Positions 42,024-49,845 of a DNA stretch of 64,000 nucleotides are shown in pieces; the stretch's first letter is position 1; each line of letters starts with the position of its first letter. The translations under genes were made by a program, and so were the position numbers. The notes below the pieces were generated by a model. The model saw only the letters and a program-made list of their open reading frames with translations. It made no database searches and was not told the origin of the DNA. This DNA comes from Arthrobacter sp. zg-Y769. GTDB taxonomy: Bacteria > Actinomycetota > Actinomycetes > Actinomycetales > Micrococcaceae. The stretch covers positions 248,001 to 312,000 of the forward strand of contig NZ_JAJJOE010000004.1 in the NCBI RefSeq assembly GCF_020907405.1, read 5' to 3'.

Positions 42024-42800
42024 TCAGGAGGCCAGGATGCCCTCTTGGACGGAGGCTCCCGTGATCCAGCCGATGACGCTTTCCTTGTCGACTGACCCCG
42101 TCGCGGTGTCTGCCACCTTGCGCCCGCGGTTGAGGACGACGGTGCGGTCGGACACGGCGAAGGCGAGGGGAAGGTTATGGGTGACCACGACGATCGAGGT
42201 GCCGCGCGCAGCGAGGGCCTGGATGAGCTCCTCGACGAGTTCGGTCTGCTCGTGTCCGAGCGCAGCCGTCGGCTCATCCATGAGGAGGATGCCCTGTTCG
42301 GGCAAGCGGGCGCTGGCGCGCGCAATGGCGATTACCTGGCGCTGTCCACCGGACAGCATCTCGACGGGGCGAGTCACCGGCGCCGTCCGGATTCCCAGCT
42401 CGTCGAGTTCGCGCTCCGACTCGCGCCGCATCGCCTTGTGGTCGAGAAAGCCGAGCCATCCGAGAGGACCTCGCATGAGTTGCTCCCGGCCCAGGGTGAG
42501 GTTCCCGGCAATATCCATCGCCTCCACCAGTGCGAGATCCTGATACACCATCTGGACCCCTGCCCCGGAAGCATCCCGCGGCGACTTGAAATCCACCGGG
42601 CGCCCGTGCACCAGGATCTGCCCGGAACTGGGGCTATGCGCACCCGACATGACCTTCAGAAGCGTCGACTTGCCGGCACCGTTGTCGCCCAACAGCGCGA
42701 CGACCTCGCCTGGCCGGACAGCCAGGGACACTCGCTCCAGGGCGCGCGCATATCCGTAGTGAACAGAGATGTCCTTCAGTTCCAATGCGGCGTCGCTCAT
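42024..42800 (-). CDS. sugar-type ABC transporter ATP-binding protein
   Basis: An ATPase of 258 residues with Walker A GDNGAGKST, signature LSGGQRQ and Walker B ILLMDEPTAALG. The GDNGAGKSTLLKVMSG pattern belongs to the CUT2 (ribose/fructose) group. Unlike RbsA it has only one nucleotide-binding domain, as in FrcA, so it would act as a homodimer. GAGGAA precedes the ATG, which overlaps the permease stop (ATGA). The longer open frame upstream belongs to the permease. Confidence 0.88.
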   Translation of the reverse strand: MSDAALELKDISVHYGYARALERVSLAVRPGEVVALLGDNGAGKSTLLKVMSGAHSPSSGQILVHGRPVDFKSPRDASGAGVQMVYQDLALVEAMDIAGNLTLGREQLMRGPLGWLGFLDHKAMRRESERELDELGIRTAPVTRPVEMLSGGQRQVIAIARASARLPEQGILLMDEPTAALGHEQTELVEELIQALAARGTSIVVVTHNLPLAFAVSDRTVVLNRGRKVADTATGSVDKESVIGWITGASVQEGILAS

Positions 42801-43844
42801 CGTGTTCCTCTTTTCGCGCCGTCGTCGCCGCTGGCGAGAAGGAGCTTTGACGTTGTGTTTGTCGTCCACATGTTGAGGCCGAGACCGCCGACCAGCAGCA
42901 CGCCCGTGACCACGGAAGACCAGTCCGCCGGCACCTTCGCCAGCAGCAGTCCGGCGGAGATCGTCGCTACCACGATCACGCCGAGGCCGACTCGAGGGAG
43001 GCTCCCCCGCCCACCGACGAACGGCACCCCCGCAAGCGCAACAGCTGTCATTGCGGTGAAGACGGTGCCCACGCTGGCGCTCGGGACCGCGGTCGTGATG
43101 TAGGCCGCCGTCACGATTCCTCCGAGGGCTGCGCACAGACCCGAGATCGCGAAGCCGAGGATGCGGTACCAGTTAACCGCGATGCCGACGCGACGGGCGG
43201 CCTCGGCGCTGCCGCCAACGGCCAGCAGACGTGTCCCCCCCGCGGGTGAACTTGAGGAACACAGTGAGGATAATGAAGAGGACCACCGCGATGTACACCG
43301 GTGCGGGTATGCCGAAGTATGTCCGCGTTCCCATGAACACCAGCTGGGTGAGCCCCGAGATGTTGTAACTGCCGGCGATCAGGAGCGATGCACCGCTGAG
43401 CACGCTGAGCATGGCGATGGTGACGATGAGGGGATTGAACCCCCGGAGTACGACCACGGCGTTGACAAGACCCACGACGAGTCCCACCAGCAAGCCGCAC
43501 ATGATCGCCGCCCCCACCGGCAGCCCCTCCTGAAGGAGGCGCCCGGTGACGACGCCGGCCAATGCGGCTGTGCCAGGCACCGAGAGGTCCAGCACTCCCG
43601 TCATGATCCCCACAGCGACACCCGCGGCGAAGATGCTCGCGATCGCTGCCGCGTTCAATATCGAGATAGCGGTGGGGAGGGTGAGGAAGTACGGTGCCCC
43701 CCAGAACGCGAAGACGATGATGATCGCGATGAAGAGTGCCAGGAGGCCTTGGTCACGGATCAGGAGCAGCCCGCGGATCTTCCAGGGCAGGGCGTTATTC
43801 GGCGAGAGCTGACTCACCGTGTCGGCCCGGGTAACAAGCGCCAT
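42797..43844 (-). pseudogene. sugar-type ABC transporter permease, interrupted by a frameshift in a G7 tract
   Basis: Two open frames cover one permease. The N-terminal part (43844 to about 43235) ends ...FLKFTRGG and then goes out of frame into an Arg-rich tail. Removing one base from the run of seven C on the plus strand (43235-43241) restores TRLLAVGGSAEAARRVGIA and continues to the stop at 42797, for 348 residues. This is the expected length for a CUT2 permease, and the restored junction matches the family's AVGGN-EAAR motif. Other genes of the operon are intact, so a sequencing error in the homopolymer or slippage/phase variation is more likely than a dead gene. Confidence 0.82.
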
Positions 43845-43846
43845 AT

Positions 43847-44818
43847 TCAGTTACCGCCCGTGGCCTTAACCGGAGTCTCGATGATCCCGCCCTGGGAGGT
43901 GGGGTCAGAGATCAGGCGAATGAGGTCTGCTCCGGCCTCGTCAACGGCGCTGGAGTAGTCCCAGCTGACGACCGCCGTGATGTCTCCGGCCTCCTGCGCG
44001 GCCACGGCCGCGTCACCGCCGCCGCCGGCCACGATGCAGGCCGGAGTCTTGTTGGCAGCCTTGAAGGCACCCGCCGCACCGAGCGCGGTCTCGTCGCTCG
44101 CCGCAATGATGACGTTCGCATCGGGGTTGGCGATGAGGAGCTGCGAGACGGTGGTCTGTGCACTCGAAATATCCGCAGCCTCGCCGGTTGCGACGATGGG
44201 GACGTCCGGGGCTCCGGCTGCAAAGGAATCCTCGATGGCACCGATGACCTGCTCTGTGCCGCCGGCGGCATCAGGCGGCATCAGGAACAGCGCCTCGCGC
44301 CCTTCGCCGTCAACGGCGCACGTCGCTGCGGTGTCGCCGATCATCGTCCCGTACTTCATGAAGTCCGGCTCGTCGAACGCGATTCCCGGCTGAGGTCCCT
44401 CTAATCCGACCGACATGGGCGGACCCTCCACGACCACGGGAATCTTCGCCGCCTGCAGCGCCGCGATGCTCTGAGCGGCGGTCTCAGGCGCCACGGGCAT
44501 GATCCACGCCCCCACGATGCTGCGCGTGTCGATGGCCTGCTGGATCTGCTGGGCCTGCTTCACCGCGTCGAAGCCCGCGTCCTGGATGGTGACGGTGTAC
44601 CCCTCACCCTCGAAGTACTCGACCACGCCGTCGGCTAGCGCAGCGACGACGTCGATCTGGGAGGACGGAGTGAAGAAGGCAATCTCTCCCTTCGACTCCG
44701 CGCCGGCGGAGCCGGCGGGCTTGGCAGCCGCTTCCTCGGATGCGGCACATCCGGGTAGGGTCAACAGGCTGACCGCGAGCGCGGTGCCTGCGATTGCGAG
44801 GGAGCGAGTATTCTTCAT
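43847..44818 (-). CDS. sugar-type ABC transporter substrate-binding lipoprotein
   Basis: A lipoprotein of 323 residues with lipobox LTLPGC and a following mature protein of the periplasmic-binding type I (RbsB-like) fold: GEIAFFTPSSQIDVVAALADG, SIVGAWIMPVAPETAAQSI and VIIAASDETALGAAGAFKAA fit. AAGGAG precedes the ATG. It is the first gene of the operon and lies under island promoter 4. The ligand is unknown; placement in the island regulon hints at the growth substrate or a glycoside of it rather than free ribose. Confidence 0.88.
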   Translation of the reverse strand: MKNTRSLAIAGTALAVSLLTLPGCAASEEAAAKPAGSAGAESKGEIAFFTPSSQIDVVAALADGVVEYFEGEGYTVTIQDAGFDAVKQAQQIQQAIDTRSIVGAWIMPVAPETAAQSIAALQAAKIPVVVEGPPMSVGLEGPQPGIAFDEPDFMKYGTMIGDTAATCAVDGEGREALFLMPPDAAGGTEQVIGAIEDSFAAGAPDVPIVATGEAADISSAQTTVSQLLIANPDANVIIAASDETALGAAGAFKAANKTPACIVAGGGGDAAVAAQEAGDITAVVSWDYSSAVDEAGADLIRLISDPTSQGGIIETPVKATGGN

Positions 44819-44881
44819 TGAATCTCCTTGTGCACGGGGCAGCATTGCCTGCGAAAGACACCAGACATTATCGGTTTCTGC

Positions 44882-44910
44882 ACTGTACCGACCAGTAGCC
44901 TAATGCGCAA
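44882..44910 (-). promoter_or_regulatory. island promoter 4 with ACTG-N7-CAGT operator
   Basis: Minus strand: TTGCGC (44910-44905), 17 bases, TACAGT (44887-44882). The palindrome ACTGTACCGACCAGT (44882-44896, plus strand) matches ACTG-N7-CAGT exactly. It drives the ABC importer operon about 60 bases downstream. Confidence 0.75.
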
Positions 44911-45020
44911 TACCCCCGGCGGCGCCCAAGCCTCTTCTCCTTGGAACCCGACGGTTCCTGGATGGAGTTTGCCTGGCCCGGAGGACGTACTGGATGGTTT
45001 CATGGCAGTCACGCTGCGCG

Positions 45021-45140
45021 CAGCTGATGCTGCCCGCGTGCGGTTCGGGCATAATTCGTGCAGTAGATGGCCCCTCTTCGGTCTCCAGGCGGCATCTACT
45101 GAGCAGATAACGGGGCTACCCAGCAACCGGTGAGCAGATA
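45021..45140 (+). repeat. repeat families A-core, C and B, locus 2
   Basis: A single A-like core CAGCTGATGCTGCC starts at 45021. Motif C, GTGCAGTAGATGGCCCCTC, is at 45058-45076. Two B units have GAGCAG at 45101 and 45132, again 31 bases apart; the second is diverged. No inverted B copy was found here. The last B unit ends 12 bases from the stop codon of the DUF6308 gene. Confidence 0.8.
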
Positions 45141-45151
45141 CATGTTCAGGG

Positions 45152-45847
45152 TTAAGCCTCTTCGTCTTCGCCGGTCGGGGGCTGGGGAGCTCCGCCACCG
45201 GTGCCGTGCATCCACAGCACCACGTCCATGGCGCGGAGCCGTGAAACGGGGTGGGGCAGTTCAGCGCGGCGCTGGATTTCGTCGAGGTGGAGGGCGAGCG
45301 CCGCGTTGTCCTTCGTGAGCGCCGCGTGCCAGTCATCCCACTGGGTCAGGGAGCCCTTCAGCTTCGTTTCGCTCTTCACCACCGAGTCCCAGATCGGGAT
45401 CAGGCGGGGACGCTTGCGGGCCAGCAGCTTGCTCGCCTTGGTCGAGCCAATCCCCCATCCTCCGTCTTCCTTGCCGCGGAGAATATCCCAGAGCTTCCAT
45501 GCCGGGCTCTCTTCGCCGAGGACCTTCTCCACCTCGTCGCGATTGAGGGCCGTTAGGTCCAGATCAGCCGGGATCTGGGCAAGCAGCGCGGTAATGTCGT
45601 CCCGGCGCGTCTCAAGGATGCCGATCGAAGCCCTCGGGGAAAAGCGGACCGAAAGGAACGACGCCGCCAGCATGTCATCGGCCGTGATGGTGTTGACGAC
45701 GTCGGGTGCGTCTCCACCACCGGCCCAGGTGTCGAAGCGGGATCCGGTGCGCACCCTGCCCTTGGAACCGCGTTCGGTGTAGTAGTTCTTGAGCAGCGTG
45801 ACCGCGTTTTCGGTCTGCTTTTCGGTGAGTATTTCCGGAATGTGCAT
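45152..45847 (-). CDS. DUF6308-family protein, paralogue 2
   Basis: A protein of 231 residues, exactly the length of paralogue 1, sharing RTGSRFDTWAGGGD (33-46), ITADDM, SKLLARKRPRLIPIWDSVVKS, SLTQWDDWHAALT and MDVVLWM. The start MHIPEIL has GGGGGA upstream; the long open frame before it is spurious. No signal peptide, membrane segment or known active site is recognised. Its 3' end adjoins repeat locus 2, and a decayed copy of that same 3' end stands at the other edge of the catabolic island. A terminator-like hairpin separates it from the genes upstream. Function unknown. Confidence 0.78.
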   Translation of the reverse strand: MHIPEILTEKQTENAVTLLKNYYTERGSKGRVRTGSRFDTWAGGGDAPDVVNTITADDMLAASFLSVRFSPRASIGILETRRDDITALLAQIPADLDLTALNRDEVEKVLGEESPAWKLWDILRGKEDGGWGIGSTKASKLLARKRPRLIPIWDSVVKSETKLKGSLTQWDDWHAALTKDNAALALHLDEIQRRAELPHPVSRLRAMDVVLWMHGTGGGAPQPPTGEDEEA

Positions 45848-45905
45848 GTGTCGGTCCCCCAATAGTTCGCACGGGCAGCGAGCGCTCCCCAGTTCCGTCG
45901 ATAGT

Positions 45906-45940
45906 ACAGAAAGCGTCCCCTCCGAAGCCCGGAGGGGACG
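45906..45940 (-). terminator. intrinsic terminator of the proline-rich protein pair
   Basis: CGTCCCCTCC pairs with GGAGGGGACG around GAAGCCC. On the minus strand it is followed by CTTTCT. It lies between the gene ending at 45981 and the DUF6308 gene. Confidence 0.75.
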
Positions 45941-45980
45941 TTTGCGGCATACCCCAAGCGGCGGCGCTGCCCGTGGCGGG

Positions 45981-46577
45981 CTACTTTTCGGCGGGCGCCA
46001 TAATCTCCAGGACCACATTCGATCCGGAGTCCGGGTGGTAACTCCAGGAGGCGGAAATGCCGTCCCACTCCGAGCTTTGCCGCCCGTCCAAGGCCCTCGT
46101 GTTGTCCATCCGACTGCCGACGCTATCGGGCATGCCGGTTCGGCGGAGAACACACTGAATGTCCGCGTAGTCCGCGCCCTCGGCGTAGTAGTCCTCCCCT
46201 TCGCTGTTCATCGTGAGGCTTTGGCCCCCGTCACCGAGCTCTATGCCTGTGGCACCCTCTAGGGCGCACTCGCTCACCGCATCAACCAGAGCGGTGGAAG
46301 GCTGGGGCGACCCGGACAGGTCAATCTGCGCGAGCAGGAGCCCCGCACCCAGACCAACGACCAGCCCGGCACCGGCGAACAACACGTAGTTCCGCCGGGA
46401 CGGGGGCAACTGGACCGTAGGCGGGTACGGCGCCATACCGAACGGCATTGCCGCAGGAGGCAGAGGAAGCGGCCCGGACTGCGCTGGCGGAGCCGGAGGC
46501 ATCGGCGGCAAGGAGTTCAGCCGGGCACTATCCCCGCCATCAGCAGGGTCCTGAGACGTTGCAGATTCATTCATCAT
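45981..46577 (-). CDS. proline-rich single-pass membrane protein, hypothetical
   Basis: A protein of 198 residues, not recognised. A cytoplasmic N-terminus rich in Pro, Met and Ala (MPPAPPAQSGPLPLPPAAMP) is followed by a membrane helix (about 64-82) and an outer domain of about 115 residues with two cysteines that could form a disulfide (SECALEG and DIQCVLR). The start ATG overlaps the stop of the preceding gene (TAATG), so both are translated together. The shared architecture with that gene suggests a surface or secretion-linked role, but nothing more can be said. Confidence 0.65.
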   Translation of the reverse strand: MMNESATSQDPADGGDSARLNSLPPMPPAPPAQSGPLPLPPAAMPFGMAPYPPTVQLPPSRRNYVLFAGAGLVVGLGAGLLLAQIDLSGSPQPSTALVDAVSECALEGATGIELGDGGQSLTMNSEGEDYYAEGADYADIQCVLRRTGMPDSVGSRMDNTRALDGRQSSEWDGISASWSYHPDSGSNVVLEIMAPAEK

Positions 46578-47359
46578 TACTGCTTCACCCACTTGCCGCA
46601 GTTGCTGGACTTGAAGTCCTGTCCCTCGGCGAGAGTGACAGTGGGCCGGCCACCGCCGGGGATGTCGTTCTGCAGGATGTCGTCACCGTTGGAACCGCTT
46701 CGGTAGATACCCCAGTAACAACGGGAGCCGACGTCGGCCGCGGTTGTGTAGGTACCCGGCGAGACGTTGCTGCCCACGGTCCAGGTTCCGTCGCTAATGG
46801 TGTTGGCTGCCTTCTGCTTCTCCGCGGAGGTGACAGCGGATTCGCGCTTTTTCACGTCCGCCTCGGACTTCGCGACGGCGTCCTCCCGCTCCCCCACCTT
46901 TTTCTCCCGTTCGTACATGCCGCTGGAGAGCTTGTCATAGTCCTCCTTCATCGTGCTGTAATCGTCCTGGGACTTCTCGAGCATCGACTGGCGCTGCGCC
47001 GATTCTTCCGAGAGCGCGATGTATTCCTCGCTCCGGGTCGGGTCGGTCAGGAAATGTCCGCCGACGGCGCCGCCGGCCAGCAGTACGACGCCGGCGGCCG
47101 CCAGCCAGATCCGTGCGGCTTTACGCTTTGTCGCCTGCCGGTCCGTTTGGGGCTTATCCGTCCGGGTCCGTTCGGCAGCCTTGCGACGGTCTCCCCGCTT
47201 CTGCGGGCCCATGGCCGGCGCAGCTTCGGCTGCGGTCTCCGGGGCGGGCGGTGGAGGCGGAAGCATCGGGCCGGGAACCGGTGCGGTCTCCTCCGGCTGC
47301 TTATCTGCGGGAATCGGAGGGACGGACTGTCCGGAGTGCTGCTGCATTCGCTGTTTCAT
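46577..47359 (-). CDS. proline-rich membrane-anchored coiled-coil protein, hypothetical
   Basis: A protein of 260 residues. Pro-rich cytoplasmic part (residues 13-50), basic stretch, membrane helix (about 84-104), an acidic/basic heptad region likely to form a coiled coil (about 110-185), then a C-terminal domain with DGTWTVGSNVSPGTYTT and two cysteines (SRCYWGIY, SSNCGKW). This last domain, beginning DGxWxVGxDIxPGTY, is common at the C-terminus of actinobacterial surface proteins of unknown function. The protein probably faces outward at the membrane. Confidence 0.65.
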   Translation of the reverse strand: MKQRMQQHSGQSVPPIPADKQPEETAPVPGPMLPPPPPAPETAAEAAPAMGPQKRGDRRKAAERTRTDKPQTDRQATKRKAARIWLAAAGVVLLAGGAVGGHFLTDPTRSEEYIALSEESAQRQSMLEKSQDDYSTMKEDYDKLSSGMYEREKKVGEREDAVAKSEADVKKRESAVTSAEKQKAANTISDGTWTVGSNVSPGTYTTAADVGSRCYWGIYRSGSNGDDILQNDIPGGGRPTVTLAEGQDFKSSNCGKWVKQ

Positions 47360-47851
47360 TTCTTCGGTGCGGATCTAGGCTGGAGTGCACACCGGTGCCG
47401 CAGGCGCGACGGCTCCCGGGTGCACGCCCCTATATACAGTCGGCAGCCAAATCCCATCCGTAAGGGGAGGGCTCCCACCGCTCCGCATCCCATGGCCTGC
47501 GGTTCACTCCGGGATCCGCCCTGATCCCCGATGGAACTGCGGGACGGCTGCAGTTGTCACACTGCGAACCGGGGCGCCACTGCTTGAAATGTCCGGATAG
47601 AAACTCCGGGCCGGTTCTTAGTGCAGTACATGTCCTCTAGCGGGCCGGCAGCCAGCATCTACTGCACTATGAACGGGCAGGCCACCGTCGGTTGGACAGA
47701 TCCAGGGGGCTACCCGGCATCCGGTGAGCAGATAACGGGCTTATCCGCCGCGGATAAGCCCGTTATCTGCTCAGTAAGCAGGCGAAAGCGCAGGCCCGGG
47801 AGAAGAAACTGCGGGCCAGTGCGTCCCCCGCTGACCCTGCGCCTGACCGGG
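47360..47851. other. gene-poor stretch with repeat locus 3
   Basis: About 490 bases without a convincing gene. The left part presumably holds the promoter of the minus-strand membrane protein gene, with an AT-rich TATATA box near 47431-47436. The right part contains repeat locus 3 (47621-47773). Confidence 0.55.
47621..47773 (+). repeat. repeat families C and B, locus 3, with a 22-bp-arm hairpin
   Basis: Motif C-like GTGCAGTACATGTCCTCTAG is at 47621-47640. A diverged B unit CATCTACTGCACTATGAACG starts at 47656, 43 bases in phase with locus 2. A further B unit and its inverted copy form a perfect inverted repeat: arms 47725-47746 and 47752-47773, loop GCCGC. There is no T-run after the arms, so it is not a typical terminator. 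Confidence 0.85.
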
Positions 47852-48313
47852 TTATCCCTTCTTAGTTCCCGCCCGCAGCGCCTTCCACGCCCCAGTGGAC
47901 CACAGCGCCCACAGCACCAGCGGCGGCTGGAAGAACAACCGCACCAGGCGGGCCCGGTCCGAATCCAGGCCGAACGCGTCCGTGTGCGTGACGTACTGGG
48001 AAATGTTGCCCGGGAAAATCGCGATGAAAAACGCAGCCGCGGCCAGGCCCACCGGCACCCGCCGCTTCGGCAGCAGGATCAGCGCCGCGCCCAGGCTGAT
48101 CTCGGCCACGCCGGAGAGCAGCACCACGGCATCCTCGTTCAGCGGTACCCAGCCCGGCACCTGCGCCTGGAATTCCTGCCGGGCGAAGGTCAGGTGCGAG
48201 GTGCCGGCGAAGGCCAGGAACGTCCCGAGCCCGACGGCGGCAGCGCGCCGGGGTTTCGACGTCGGCGGCGCGGGGCGGGCGGCAAGGGCAAGGACCTTCT
48301 CAACGGCAGACAT
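47852..48313 (-). CDS. DoxX-family membrane protein
   Basis: A protein of 153 residues with four probable membrane helices. GTFLAFAGTSHLTFARQEFQAQVPGWVP and VLLSGVAEISLGAALIL fit DoxX-like proteins; the HLTF..F...VP..VP pattern is common in this group. DoxX relatives are often linked to respiratory or redox functions, but a specific role is not known. It is separated by 59 bases from the convergent-looking end of nothing else: the M20 gene lies on the same strand further right. Confidence 0.75.
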   Translation of the reverse strand: MSAVEKVLALAARPAPPTSKPRRAAAVGLGTFLAFAGTSHLTFARQEFQAQVPGWVPLNEDAVVLLSGVAEISLGAALILLPKRRVPVGLAAAAFFIAIFPGNISQYVTHTDAFGLDSDRARLVRLFFQPPLVLWALWSTGAWKALRAGTKKG

Positions 48314-48372
48314 GCTCCCGACGCTAACACCCCCGCACCGGCCGGGGCAGGGGTGCGGGAAGGGACGGCCAC

Positions 48373-49548
48373 CTAGGTGAGCCGGTTGTAGGCCAGCTGC
48401 GCCAGGGCGGCGGCCTGGTCCCCCAGCACCGAGTCGTCAAAAACCACCCGCGGCGAATGGTTCCAGGCGGCGGTGACCGGATTGACCTCCGGCGGCGTCG
48501 CCCCGAGGAAGAGGAAGGTGCCGGGGACCTCGTTTAGCACCAGCGAGAAGTCCTCCGAGCCCATCAGCGGATCCCGGGATTCGAGCACCCGGTCCTCGCC
48601 GAAGATCTGCCGCAGCCCGGTGACGGCCTCCCGGGTCCGGTCAGCGTCGTTGCGGGTGACCGGGTAGCGGAGGGTGAAGTCCACCTCCGCACTGCAGCCG
48701 TGCGCGCCGGCAATGCCCTCGGCAAGCGCCTTGGACTCCACGATCACCCGATCCAGGGATTCCTCGGACAGGGTGCGGACCGAGGCGCCGAGACTGGCGG
48801 TATCGGGAATGACATTGATCGCTTCCCCTGCGGAAAGCTGGGTCACGGTGAGCACGATCGGGTCGAACGCGGAGAACCGGCGGGTGGCCATGGTCTGCAG
48901 CGCCGTGGCGATTTCGGTGAGGGCCGGAACCGGGTCGATGGCCGTCTGCGGCTGTGAGCTGTGCCCGCCGGAGCCCTTCACCGTGATCCGCAGTTCGTTC
49001 GCACCGGCCATCAGCGTGCCGGGCTTGGTGCGGAAGACTCCCAGCGGTCCGGGCCGCACGTGGATGCCGTAGGCGGCTACGGGACGTTCCCCGGCGGCGT
49101 CGAGCACTCCCTCGTCAATCATCAGGCTCGCGCCGTCGTGACCCTCCTCCCCCGGCTGGAACATAAAGATCACGTTGCCGGCGAGATCCTGCTGCTGGGC
49201 GCAGAGCAGGCGGGCGGCGCCGACCAGGCCGGCGACGTGCAGGTCATGGCCGCAGGCGTGCATGGCGCCGTTGGTGGAGGCATAGTCCAGATCGGTCAGC
49301 TCGTTCACCGGCAGCGCATCCATATCCCCGCGCAGCAGGACGGTGGGCCCGGGTTCGGCCCCGCGGAGCACGGCGACCACGGAGGTGGTCTTCACTCCCA
49401 GGGTGATGTCCAGGTCCAGCCCCTCGAGGGCGGCGAGGACCTTTTCCTGGGTCCGGGGTAGGTTGATTCCGGTCTCCGGATCAAGGTGCAGCTCCCGCCG
49501 CAGGGCCACCAGTTCAGGCAGGATCGCCTGTGCTTCCTGTACAAACAT
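48373..49548 (-). CDS. M20-family amidohydrolase
   Basis: A metallo-amidohydrolase of 391 residues. RGDMDALPV, ACGHDLHVAGLVGAA, FQPGEEGHDGASLMIDEG and GGHSSQPQ contain the binuclear metal ligands and catalytic residues of the M20D group, which includes hippurate hydrolase and N-acyl amino acid amidohydrolases. It removes an acyl group from an N-acyl amino acid or a similar amide. The ATG at 49548 begins the family's usual N-terminus; the longer frame has no family similarity. Substrate unknown. Confidence 0.88.
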   Translation of the reverse strand: MFVQEAQAILPELVALRRELHLDPETGINLPRTQEKVLAALEGLDLDITLGVKTTSVVAVLRGAEPGPTVLLRGDMDALPVNELTDLDYASTNGAMHACGHDLHVAGLVGAARLLCAQQQDLAGNVIFMFQPGEEGHDGASLMIDEGVLDAAGERPVAAYGIHVRPGPLGVFRTKPGTLMAGANELRITVKGSGGHSSQPQTAIDPVPALTEIATALQTMATRRFSAFDPIVLTVTQLSAGEAINVIPDTASLGASVRTLSEESLDRVIVESKALAEGIAGAHGCSAEVDFTLRYPVTRNDADRTREAVTGLRQIFGEDRVLESRDPLMGSEDFSLVLNEVPGTFLFLGATPPEVNPVTAAWNHSPRVVFDDSVLGDQAAALAQLAYNRLT

Positions 49549-49845
49549 GCTTTGAGTCCCGTCATCCACACTGATGGCCGGCAGCCGGTAGCGGCCGCCG
49601 CTATCTACGCAGTAAAGCACTCCTTTCGCTCCAGCACAGCGGGCACGGGCCCAACCACGCCGGTTCCGGTACGACGACGGCGGCCGGCGGGGCTCCCATG
49701 GGTAGTTCGACCCATGGACGGATCGACGCTCTTGGTCCGCTTCGGCCGTGTATGTCACCGGGAAATCCACTTACCGGATCCGCCGTAGGTCGTTCATCCC
49801 TGCGGCGGAGTCCCCGCCGGCAGTCCAGCTCCTAGACTGGGCACC

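Noticed and set aside
42797-43844. Programmed ribosomal frameshift in the permease
   Set aside because: No stimulatory structure or conserved slippery heptamer context could be identified; sequencing error or tract slippage is simpler.
47725-47773. Rho-independent terminator for the plus strand
   Set aside because: No gene ends just before it on either strand in the right orientation and no T-run follows the stem.
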